Source: CAZGOM01 sp964542875 (GTDB lineage: Bacteria; Planctomycetota; Phycisphaerae; Phycisphaerales; Phycisphaeraceae). Taken from it: 44,973 bases of DNA. Below, one piece after another: positions 1-11,997 of this stretch; position 1 is the stretch's first letter, and every line of letters starts with the position of its first letter. Location of the stretch: positions 1 to 44,973 of the forward strand of contig CAZIWA010000037.1 of NCBI GenBank assembly GCA_964542875.1, read 5' to 3'. Position numbers and translations under genes: made by a program. The notes beneath the pieces were generated by a model. The model was not told the DNA's origin and did no database searches. It saw nothing but the letters and a program-made list of their open reading frames with translations.

Positions 1-10
1 CGGCCCCCGG

Positions 11-48
11 AGGTGTCCGTGCCGTCCCCGACGACGACACGGGCACCT
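11..48. terminator. GC-rich hairpin beyond the regulator gene
   Basis: The 11-base arms at 11-21 and 38-48 (AGGTGTCCGTG and CACGGGCACCT) pair with one G-T wobble. The hairpin lies just past the stop of the minus-strand regulator gene. There is no clear U tract, so a terminator role is only possible. Nothing else is seen in bases 1-104. Confidence 0.3.
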
Positions 49-104
49 GTGCGGTGGTGGAAGGCGGATGGAGGGCCTTTGGGGGGCGCTGCGGGGGGCA
101 CGGG

Positions 105-1145
105 TTACTCCGGCTCGAGTTGGGGGTCGAGTAGGACGGTGCGGGGGGCGAGCGTGGGCTGGCGCATGAGGTCGATGAGGATCTGGCCGGCGGTGCAGGC
201 CATTTCTTCGAGGTCGACGTAGAGGCGGGTGACGGGGACGGGGAAGAAGAGGTCTTCGCCCTTGTTTGTGAGGGTGATGATGTTGAGGGCGCCGGGGATG
301 TTGACCCGCTGTACGAGGCCGGCCTGGACGACGCCTTTGGCGACGGTGGCGTCGGCGATGATGAGGGCGTCGGGAAGGTTGGGCTGGGAGAAGATGTGGC
401 GGCCGGTGTTGAAGCCCCAGGCTTCGCGGCCGACGAGCTGGGAGGAGTCGGGGTCGATGCCCTGGATGACGGCGACGCCGGGGGCGGCGTACTGGGCGAC
501 GACCTGATCGTGGCCGAGGCCGGTGCCCTTGGAGAGGATGGCGATGTTCTGCTTGTTTTTGGATTTGGCGAGGTCGACGGCGCGGCGGAGGAATTTGTGT
601 CGGTCGACGTCGACGCGGAAGGCGGTGGGGATGGCGCCGATATCGACGTGGGGGACGGCGCAGAGGCGCCAGCGTTCGGAGAGTAGGTAGCGGTAGCCGA
701 AGATGCTTTGGATGGTGAGGAGGCTTTTGAGGCGTGCTTTGTCGAGGTCGTCGTCGAGTTCCTTGGGGACGCCGAGGGTGGAGTGGGGGTCGTCGTTGTA
801 GACGCGGACGGCGAGGCCGGAGCGGTGGAGGTAGGCGCAGACTTTGGCCTGGCAGACGGCGGAGAAGGAGGAGCGTGAGCCGTCGGGAAGGATGCCGCCG
901 ACGAGGAGGCCGACCTGGTCGCGGATGAAAGTGCTCTTGACGTAGGCACCGGAGCGGGGGGAGACTTCGATGTAGCCTTGTTCGCGGAGGCGGTCGATGG
1001 CTTTCTGGATGGTGACGCGGGAATAGGGGTAGGCTTGTTCGAATTCCCGGATGCCGGGGATGCGCTGACCCTCGGACCATTCGCCGGACTTGATGCGTGC
1101 GGCGAGGTCATCGGCGAGTTGTTCGTAGGGGTGCTTGGTGATCAT
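105..1145 (-). CDS. GntR-family transcriptional regulator with LacI-like sensor domain
   Basis: A 346-residue DNA-binding regulator. Residues 1-70 form a GntR winged helix: a Y-E-Q-L-A-D-D-L-type first helix, then S-R-V-T-I-Q-K-A-I-D-R-L as recognition helix and a G-Y-I-E-V-S-P-R-S-G wing. Residues 75-340 resemble a periplasmic-binding/LacI-type effector domain (R-D-Q-V-G-L-L-V-G-G start, W-G-F-N-T-G near the middle), so the ligand is probably a sugar. It starts at the ATG at 1145 and is divergent from the secreted lyase-like gene. Palindromic sites lie between the two, and one overlaps the regulator's own -10 box, so autoregulation and control of the lyase-like gene are likely. GntR-N/LacI-C regulators are common beside carbohydrate genes in PVC bacteria. 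The inducer is unknown. Confidence 0.88.
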   Translation of the reverse strand: MITKHPYEQLADDLAARIKSGEWSEGQRIPGIREFEQAYPYSRVTIQKAIDRLREQGYIEVSPRSGAYVKSTFIRDQVGLLVGGILPDGSRSSFSAVCQAKVCAYLHRSGLAVRVYNDDPHSTLGVPKELDDDLDKARLKSLLTIQSIFGYRYLLSERWRLCAVPHVDIGAIPTAFRVDVDRHKFLRRAVDLAKSKNKQNIAILSKGTGLGHDQVVAQYAAPGVAVIQGIDPDSSQLVGREAWGFNTGRHIFSQPNLPDALIIADATVAKGVVQAGLVQRVNIPGALNIITLTNKGEDLFFPVPVTRLYVDLEEMACTAGQILIDLMRQPTLAPRTVLLDPQLEPE

Positions 1146-1175
1146 GTTAGGTGGGGATGAGGGCGGAGGCGGGCG

Positions 1176-1193
1176 TCACTGATATTTCAGTGA
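1176..1193. promoter_or_regulatory. Perfect inverted repeat, candidate operator
   Basis: TCACTGATATTTCAGTGA has perfect 7-base arms around a 4-base centre. It lies just downstream of the regulator's -10 box, near its expected transcription start, so a bound protein would block the gene. It differs in sequence from the 1191-1206/1335-1350 pair, so it may bind a different dimer or another protein. Confidence 0.5.
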
Positions 1194-1206
1194 CATATGA
1201 CAGATT
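1191..1206. promoter_or_regulatory. Candidate operator, first copy of a 16-base repeat
   Basis: TGACATATGACAGATT matches 1335-1350 at 15 of 16 bases. The two sites are 144 bases apart in the same orientation and flank the divergent promoter region. This copy overlaps the regulator's -10 box. Paired sites at this distance would suit looping by a dimeric or tetrameric regulator (inference). Confidence 0.5.
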
Positions 1207-1229
1207 AATCGATAATTGGCTTGTGTCAA
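1202..1229 (-). promoter_or_regulatory. Sigma-70-type promoter of the GntR regulator gene
   Basis: Read on the minus strand, a consensus -35 box TTGACA (complement 1224-1229) is followed by a 16-base spacer and the -10 box TAATCT (complement 1202-1207). The box pair lies about 60 bases before the regulator's ATG. The -10 box overlaps the candidate operator at 1191-1206. Confidence 0.55.
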
Positions 1230-1333
1230 TGGATTTTTAAAATTTTGTTTTGTTGTGAATAGCGGCGAGAAAATAATGATTTTCTAATAAAAAAGGATTG
1301 TAAGGCGTTTGGGTGGAGGTTAAGGTGGGTGTT

Positions 1334-4132
<2,799 letters not shown>

Positions 4133-4274
4133 TCGTAACGATTGCCTGGGGCGGTGTGCCCTGGGCCGCATGTCTTGAGGGATGGTGTGTTGTTTCTGGA
4201 GATGCCGCGATGCCATATCAAAGAAAGCGGTTGGGGATGGGGAGTGGAGGGGGGCTTGCGCGTTTGTTGGCGTG

Positions 4275-4735
4275 GGGAGAGCGGTTACAGCGGGTGATTA
4301 GGATGGTATTGTTGGCGCGTGCGGGGCACAGCACTGTTTCGGTCCGTGCTGTGCCACCCGGGTTGGTTTGCGCTGATGGTGGCGATGGGGTTGTTGGGNN
4401 NNNNNNNNNNNNNNNNNNNNNNNNNNNNNNNNNNNNNNNNNNNNNNNNNNNNNNNNNNNNNNNNNNNNNNNNNNNNNNNNNNNNNNNNNNNNNNNNNNCT
4501 GTTTCGGGCCGTGCTGTGCCACCCGGGGTGGTTTGCGCTGATGGTGGCGATGGGGTTGTTGGGGGTTTGGTGGGAGGTCGGGCTGGCGCCCGAAGACCCT
4601 CGCTGGCGCGTCGGGCTAACGGGGGGTTGGAGTTTTGGGGGATTAAGGGTTTGTTGTCGGCGCGTGTGGGGAACAGCCCTGCTTCGGGCCGTGGTGTGTC
4701 ACCCGGGTTGTTTTGCGCTGATGGGGGTGGTTGGG
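4275..4735 (+). repeat. Tandem array of a roughly 180-base hairpin repeat, broken by the gap
   Basis: This fills most of the gene-free stretch 4133-4803. Three copies are visible. Each has a left part like GGTTACAGCGGGTGATTAGG, then an imperfect hairpin (GGCACAGCAC with GTGCTGTGCC in copy one, about 4326-4358), then a CACCCGGGTTGGTTTGCGC-like part. Copies two and three are about 180 bases apart. The linking DNA at 4580-4620 carries a GCTGGCGCGTCGGGCTAAC core. A diverged copy lies at 9055-9150. An open reading frame crosses the array, but its composition is that of repeat DNA and I do not call it coding. Confidence 0.8.
4399..4498. other. Assembly gap of exactly 100 N
   Basis: A run of 100 N with matching repeat copies on both sides. 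The round number is a usual scaffold placeholder, so the true length is unknown. Any translation across it is meaningless. Confidence 0.98.
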
Positions 4736-4753
4736 GGGATTGTGGGTCCGAGG

Positions 4754-4800
4754 GGAAGGGGGACAGGTCCCTGAAGAAAGGGGACCAGTCCCGGGAGAGG
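4754..4800. repeat. Twin-palindrome repeat, copy one
   Basis: Two short palindromes stand side by side: GGGACAGGTCCC and GGGGACCAGTCCC, separated by TGAAGAAA. The same pair occurs at 21727-21770, and one half at 9181-9200. This copy ends directly at the proposed pseudopilin start. Confidence 0.8.
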
Positions 4801-4803
4801 GTT

Positions 4804-5682
4804 GTGGGTGGGTTTACGTTGATTGAGGTGCTGGTGGTGATTGTGGTCACTGCGGTGCTGATTGCGATCATGGTGCCTTCGCTGACGAATGCGCGGCGGT
4901 ATGCGGTGCAGGTGAAATGCTCCAGCAACATGCGGCAGATCGGGATCGGCAATGGGTCGTACATGACCGATTACAAGGAATGGATGCTGGGTTTCAAGGA
5001 CCCGTCGGGGGTGGGGCCGCTTTGTGAAACCTCGATGTCGAATGTGACCAAGGAGCAATGGACGACGTATTGGCCGGTGCAGATCCGATGGTGCCCGGAC
5101 CTGGCGACGGACCGGGATTTGATTGACGGCGGGCCGGGGGCATGGGCGCCAGCGTACGGGGTGCGGGACAATGCCAACCAGAACTACCGGACACGGTTTG
5201 GCTATTCCATGCCGGCGCTGTCGGAGACGGCGGTGGAGTCGTACGGGTATCACACGACGCGCATGGGGGGCGCGACGGAGAACAACTGGTACACGCGGCC
5301 GGAAAAAGATGGGCTGGCGCGGAGTTTCGGGAGCAATCCCAGCGTGTATGACGGTGGCAAGACGTGGAGGTATCGGGGATCGCTACCTTATGCGTTTGAC
5401 CTGGTGTGGATGAATTCCGCATCGCCGACGCGGTTTGTGGTGGCGCACGATACGGATGGGGACCCGGTGGACAGCACATACCGGGTGACGCCGACGGGGG
5501 GGAATGGGCTTTGGGGAGATGGATCGGTGAAGTGGTTTCCGTGGGTGCAGGCAAGCGCGTTCAACGGGGAGTACCGGGATGTCGCGGTGGGAGCGGTGGT
5601 GAGTACGCAGAAGCAGCGCGAGGACTGGTGCCGGATGTATTCATCCGTGAACTTTTTCTTTGTTGCAAGAAGGGGCAGGTAA
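4804..5682 (+). CDS. Type II secretion pseudopilin-like protein (prepilin N-terminal methylation motif)
   Basis: About 292 residues. It opens with V-G-G-F-T-L-I-E-V-L-V-V-I, a prepilin-peptidase cleavage site (after Gly) followed by one hydrophobic helix that ends in N-A-R-R-Y-A-V-Q-V-K-C. A long C-terminal domain has N-G-L-W-G-D-G-S-V-K-W near the end, the D-G motif typical of the very numerous PVC pseudopilin-like proteins (DUF1559-like group). It should sit in the inner membrane with the globular part outside. The reading frame stays open far upstream, but that part is repeat DNA and the gap. I chose GTG 4804 because GGGAGAGG lies just before it and the leader is then three residues. The start is uncertain. 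The histidine phosphatase gene follows after 6 bases. Its exact function is unknown. Confidence 0.8.
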   Translation: MGGFTLIEVLVVIVVTAVLIAIMVPSLTNARRYAVQVKCSSNMRQIGIGNGSYMTDYKEWMLGFKDPSGVGPLCETSMSNVTKEQWTTYWPVQIRWCPDLATDRDLIDGGPGAWAPAYGVRDNANQNYRTRFGYSMPALSETAVESYGYHTTRMGGATENNWYTRPEKDGLARSFGSNPSVYDGGKTWRYRGSLPYAFDLVWMNSASPTRFVVAHDTDGDPVDSTYRVTPTGGNGLWGDGSVKWFPWVQASAFNGEYRDVAVGAVVSTQKQREDWCRMYSSVNFFFVARRGR

Positions 5683-5688
5683 GGGGAT

Positions 5689-6351
5689 ATGAAGAAGCAC
5701 AACACGTCGGGGCGGCGTTTGACATTCATCCGGCATGCGAGCCGGCTGGATGTGATGCGGCCGGAGTGGGTGGTGAATGCGGCGCGGCCTTACGACACGC
5801 CGCTGAGCGATGAGGGGCATGAGCAGGCGCGCGCGGCGGCGGTGTTTTTTGAGGCGAGGGCGAGGCCGGCGCATTTGTTTTGTTCGCCGTTTTTGCGTGC
5901 GGTGGAGACGGCGGGGCCGATTGCGCGGATGCTGGGGATGAAAGTGAAGATCGAGCCGGGGCTGGGGGAGAACTACTATCCGCAATACTTTCCGGTGGAG
6001 CCGGAGTTTTCGCCTGTGCATTTGAATGCGGGGGAGCTGATCGAGGAGGGGTTGGTTGAAATGGGGTACCGGGGGCTGGTGATACCGACGCACCCGGAGA
6101 CGAACGCGACGAGCGCGGCGCGGGCACGGCGGACGATGTGGGGTTTGATGGAGCGGTTTGAGGGGGATTTATTGATGGTGACGCACGGGGGGATCGTGCA
6201 TGGGCTGGCCAAGGCGGTGGTGCCGACGGCGGTGTTTCTGCCTCACTTTGCGGCGGTGATGGAGCTGGAGTGCGATGCTGTGGGGCGGTGGCGGGTGGTG
6301 CGCGACGGGAGTGATCTATCGCATCTGAGCGGGGTGGCGGGTAGGGTGTGA
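5689..6351 (+). CDS. Histidine phosphatase family protein (phosphoglycerate-mutase-like)
   Basis: 220 residues. The catalytic motif appears as R-H-A-S at residues 15-18 (the family norm is R-H-G), with His16 as the likely phospho-acceptor. P-L-S-D-E-G-H-E-Q-A follows near residue 40 and the second catalytic His is in V-T-H-G-G at about residue 166. These are the marks of branch-1 histidine phosphatases, which remove phosphate from small molecules or proteins. The substrate cannot be read from sequence. Ala in place of Gly in the first motif is mildly unusual. AAGGGG precedes the ATG. The gene starts 6 bases after the pseudopilin stop, so the two are probably co-transcribed, although no functional link is obvious. 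Confidence 0.88.
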   Translation: MKKHNTSGRRLTFIRHASRLDVMRPEWVVNAARPYDTPLSDEGHEQARAAAVFFEARARPAHLFCSPFLRAVETAGPIARMLGMKVKIEPGLGENYYPQYFPVEPEFSPVHLNAGELIEEGLVEMGYRGLVIPTHPETNATSAARARRTMWGLMERFEGDLLMVTHGGIVHGLAKAVVPTAVFLPHFAAVMELECDAVGRWRVVRDGSDLSHLSGVAGRV

Positions 6352-6676
6352 GGGGGGAGAAGAAGGGTCTGGGGTGCGGGGTCTGGGCAGAGGGGTGAAG
6401 AGCAGAGTTTTTGACCGGGATTAAGAGGATTGAAGGTGATTAAGAGGATGGGGGAGGAGCGGAGTTTTAATAGGAATCAAAGGGAATTGGGCTGGCCCCA
6501 GACACCCGCGGTCGAAAAGTGTTGCGGCACAAGCTGCGATAGACTCGATTGACAGGAGTCAGGAAAGACCAGTTCCGGCTTGAAGGCGAGGTTGTTTTGG
6601 TGATTCAGATGTCAGTGGGTTAGGGGCGTGGCTGAAACTCATTTATAAAAGTGGTTACATCTTTTGGGAGGCGGAT
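6352..6676. repeat. Gene-free stretch with dispersed GGATTAAGAGGATT repeats
   Basis: At 6362-6390 there is a GGGTCTGGGG-type simple repeat, also seen at 29058-29085 and 29306-29340. At 6411-6450 a GGGATTAAGAGGATTG-type repeat occurs twice in tandem, with relatives at 7638-7682 and 8888-8910. The rest (6500-6660) shows nothing I recognise. GGGAGGCGGA just before 6677 is the ribosome-binding site of the next gene. Confidence 0.65.
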
Positions 6677-7405
6677 ATGGCGAGGCGATTTGGGGCGACG
6701 GATGAGCAGCTCAGGGCGTATGAGGAGGAGGGGTATTTTGTGGTGCGGCCTCTGTTTGAGCCGGAGGAACTGCGGGAGGTGACGGCGTACATTTTGGATC
6801 GTGTGGTGGAGAAGAAGGAACTGCCGGAGATTCAGCCTCATGTGAAAGATGCGTATTTGAGGGACTGGTGCCGGAATGAGCGGCTGCTGGATCTGGTGGA
6901 GCCGATTTTGGGGCCGGATATCGCGCTTTGGACGGTGCATTGCTTTTATAAGCCGGCGCGGGTGGGGGTGCGGACGCCGTGGCACCAGGATGCGCCGTAT
7001 TGGGAGATGTCGCCGATCGTGACGGCGTCGGTGTGGCTGGCGCTGGAGCCGGTGGACCGGGGGAACGGGTGCATGGAGGTGATTCCGCGGACGCATAACA
7101 TCGGGGTGGTGCCGCATGAGAAGCTGGACCTGGAGAAGGACCCGGCGGCGCTGGGATTGGAAGTGGTGAAAGGGGGCGTGGATTTTTCGCAGCGGGTGCC
7201 GATTGAACTGGCGACCGGGGAGTGTTCGGTGCATCACAGCCACTTGGTGCATGGGGCGATGGCGAATGTGTCGGGACGGTCGAGGAATGGGCTGGTGATG
7301 CGGTTCATGCCCACAAGCTGCGTGCGGCGGGCGGGGGATATGGTGCTGGCGCGCGGGGTGGACCGTTCAGGGGGGAAGAGCGTGTATGTGGGGAGGACGG
7401 CGTGA
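6677..7405 (+). CDS. Phytanoyl-CoA dioxygenase (PhyH) family protein
   Basis: 242 residues, usual for the short PhyH enzymes. These are Fe(II)/2-oxoglutarate-dependent oxygenases with a double-stranded beta-helix. The metal triad is visible as H103-x-D105 in P-W-H-Q-D-A-P-Y-W and His192 in L-V-H-G-A-M-A-N. Arg209 (G-L-V-M-R-F) is the likely 2-oxoglutarate anchor. The cysteines near residue 182 are not part of the motif. There is no signal peptide, so it is cytoplasmic. The substrate is unknown: PVC genomes carry many PhyH paralogues and few have been studied. It stands alone between repeat-rich spacers. A second PhyH protein in this window (28040-28885) is only distantly similar. Confidence 0.9.
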   Translation: MARRFGATDEQLRAYEEEGYFVVRPLFEPEELREVTAYILDRVVEKKELPEIQPHVKDAYLRDWCRNERLLDLVEPILGPDIALWTVHCFYKPARVGVRTPWHQDAPYWEMSPIVTASVWLALEPVDRGNGCMEVIPRTHNIGVVPHEKLDLEKDPAALGLEVVKGGVDFSQRVPIELATGECSVHHSHLVHGAMANVSGRSRNGLVMRFMPTSCVRRAGDMVLARGVDRSGGKSVYVGRTA

Positions 7406-7785
7406 GGGCAGGGTAAAAGCATTTGTCGATTTCCCACGCGCCCGGGTGACCGGGTGACGGGTTGCCGGGTGTCCATGAGGAACCCAAAGGCGGATCATGC
7501 CGCAAAATGGCATTCACCTTGGGTGACATGAACTTATCGAAGCCCCCTGATAACCCGAAACCCCGATACCCCGGGCGCATGTGCCGACAAATACCCCAAA
7601 GGCTTTTACCCTGGGCGTGAGGCAGGGGGAGGAAGAATTTTTGACTGGGATTAAGAGGACTGGGGATGATTAAGAGGATTGGGATGTGGTTGGGGCAGCC
7701 GCTCTGAGGGGGAGTGAAAGAACCGGAGGGGATTATTCGAGGGAGGATTGGTTGATTTTGAGAGATTCAAGTAAGCTTTTGCGTC
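7406..7785. repeat. Gene-free stretch with two dispersed repeat families
   Basis: 7432-7479 (CCCACGCGCCCGGGTGACCG and on) has a close copy at 16259-16308 upstream of the ExoD-like gene. 7638-7682 is a GGGATTAAGAGGA repeat related to 6411-6450 and 8888-8910. No gene is seen. Bases 7690-7785 presumably hold the promoter of the ABC gene, but I see no convincing boxes. Confidence 0.6.
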
Positions 7786-8868
7786 ATGGTGCCGATCACG
7801 ATTGCTGGCTTACAAAAACGCTTTGGCAAGACCGTTGCCGTGGACCACATCGACCTGGTGATACCGCAGGGGTCGTTGTTCTTTTTGCTGGGCCCTTCGG
7901 GGTGCGGAAAGACGACGCTTTTGCGGATGATCGCGGGGTTTACGGAGCCGACCGGGGGGACGATTTCGTTTGGCGACAAGGATGTGACGTATCTGCCGCC
8001 TGAGAAGCGCAACTGCGGGATGGTGTTTCAGAGCTATGCGCTTTGGCCGCATATGACGGTGGCGCAGAATGTGGCGTTTGGGCTGGAGGTGCGGGGGCTG
8101 CCCAAAGAGACGATCAAAAAGAAGGTGGGCGAGGCGCTGGAACAGGTGCGCATGAGCCACCGGGAACTGCACAAGCCCAATGAGCTTTCCGGCGGCCAGC
8201 AACAGCGCGTGGCGCTGGCCCGGGCGCTGGTGATTCAACCCAGCGTGCTGCTGCTGGATGAGCCGCTTTCAAACCTGGATGCGAAGCTGCGGCTGGAGAT
8301 GCGGTCGCAGATCCGGCAGATATGCAAGGAAGCGAAGATCACCGCGGTGTATGTGACGCATGACCAGAAGGAGGCGCTGTCCATGGCCGACGGCATGGCG
8401 GTGCTGCTGGACGGACGATTGATCCAGACGGGTGATCCCCGGACGCTGTATGACCGCCCGGTGAGCCGGTTTGTGGCGGACTTCCTGGGTGAGACGAATT
8501 TCATTCCGGCGACGGCGGTGCACCCGCAGGATGCGCAGGGGACGTTTACGACGCACGCGGGGATCGTGCGGTCGGAGACGGTGCCGCCTAGCGTGAAGAA
8601 GGATGACAAAGTGACGCTTTCGGTGCGGCCTGAGGCGGTGCGGGTGATGACGCGGAGCCAGGCGCATGCGCGGCCCGAACTCAACCAGATGCCGGTGAAA
8701 CGGGTGGAGAGCATCTATCTGGGCGAAGTGGCGCAGCACACGCTGGACGCGGGGCATGGCGTGGTGATCAAGAGCCTGGAACTGAACCCGCGACTGCGCG
8801 GGGAGGCACAGGGGGAAGACCTTGCGGTGTGCTTCAGCCCGGCGGATGTGGTGACGCTGGCGGAGTGA
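7786..8868 (+). CDS. ABC transporter ATP-binding protein, sugar/polyamine/iron importer type
   Basis: 360 residues. The nucleotide-binding domain fills residues 1-235: Walker A G-P-S-G-C-G-K-T-T (36-44), Q-loop Gln82, signature L-S-G-G-Q (134-138), Walker B L-L-L-D-E-P (155-160) and H-loop His192. Residues 240-360 form a TOBE-type regulatory domain with the S-V-R-P-E pattern, as in MalK, UgpC and PotA. It should power an importer in the inner membrane. No binding protein or matching permease lies nearby: the permease at 33163-34119 is of the oligopeptide type and would not pair with it. It may be a shared ATPase serving several sugar permeases, as MsmK-like proteins do (inference). Confidence 0.9.
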   Translation: MVPITIAGLQKRFGKTVAVDHIDLVIPQGSLFFLLGPSGCGKTTLLRMIAGFTEPTGGTISFGDKDVTYLPPEKRNCGMVFQSYALWPHMTVAQNVAFGLEVRGLPKETIKKKVGEALEQVRMSHRELHKPNELSGGQQQRVALARALVIQPSVLLLDEPLSNLDAKLRLEMRSQIRQICKEAKITAVYVTHDQKEALSMADGMAVLLDGRLIQTGDPRTLYDRPVSRFVADFLGETNFIPATAVHPQDAQGTFTTHAGIVRSETVPPSVKKDDKVTLSVRPEAVRVMTRSQAHARPELNQMPVKRVESIYLGEVAQHTLDAGHGVVIKSLELNPRLRGEAQGEDLAVCFSPADVVTLAE

Positions 8869-9252
8869 GGGCAGAGGGAGGGGATTTTTTGACTGGGATT
8901 AAGAGGATGGGAGGGGTTGGGGAGGGAGGCAGAGTTTTTACATGATTTACAAGATGTTCAAGATTTACATGCTTGATTTTTGGTTGGTGGGGCGGGAATG
9001 CGTTTTTGGGGGTGGAGAGGATGTGAGGTGTGGTTGTGGTGTCTAAAGGGGAGAGGGACTGGCTCCGGGAGAGTTGGTGTTGCAGTGGGTGATTAGGGTG
9101 GTGTTGCGCGAGCAAGACACCGGGCTGCTGCGGGCTGTGGTGTGGCACTTGGTTGGTTTTGAGGGAGGGCTTGGGGGGCTAACGGGAAGGGGACAGGCCC
9201 TTTTGATAAGAGTGTCGGCATACTGCGAAGGGGGGGCAGATGGAGCCTGGTA
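8869..9252. repeat. Gene-free stretch with three dispersed repeats
   Basis: 8888-8910 is a GGGATTAAGAGGATGG repeat. 8938-8990 (TGATTTACAAGATG and on, ending TTGATTTTTGG) has a close relative at 29132-29187. 9055-9150 is a diverged single copy of the hairpin repeat arrayed at 4275-4735. 9181-9200 holds one half of the GGGACAGGTCCC twin-palindrome repeat. No gene is seen. Confidence 0.65.
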
Positions 9253-11577
<2,325 letters not shown>

Positions 11578-11997
11578 GACTGGCGCCTTTTTGTGGGTTT
11601 CCACGATTGATCCTAGGAGGGTGGATGGGCGTGGAAGCGCACAAAGCGGCGTGCGAGGGCGGGATGGCAAGGGGAGGTGGTGCGTGCGGGAGGTGTGGCG
11701 TCTATGGCAGAGAAGACTTTTTCAGCACCCATTGAGGGTGCTGAAAAACAAGAAACAATCAAATGGTTGTTGTCCGGGGCTGCGCTCGAAGATTCGCTTG
11801 CGCGCGGCTACAGCCGATCGCCCCCGCTGGGGCGGGACAATGGTATCGGGCTTGGTGTGGTGGGCCTCGAAGACTCGGCACCACCCTACGAAGAGGGTTT
11901 TCAGACAGACTCGCTGATCCCCCGGCTCTGTGCGGTCGCCTCGCTGGGGCGGAGAGCAGCGGTTGAGCGCTCAAGAAGACGTGCTGACTCGGTTGGG
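11578..11997. repeat. Gene-free stretch between SMC and the WVPGYW-repeat gene
   Basis: It holds a perfect 13-base inverted repeat (11718-11730 with 11736-11748, arms TTTTTCAGCACCC and GGGTGCTGAAAAA) around a 5-base loop. The Ts come before the stem and the As after it on both strands, so this is not a classical intrinsic terminator. 11851-11889 is a GTGGTGGGCCTCGAAGACTCGG-type hairpin repeat, related to 23311-23345 and 35576-35602. Several short open frames here look like chance frames in repeat DNA. Confidence 0.55.

Noticed and set aside
4156..4803. Open reading frame running from 4156 across the N gap into the pseudopilin
   Set aside because: The upstream part translates hairpin-repeat DNA and the gap. 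The true protein begins at the prepilin motif.
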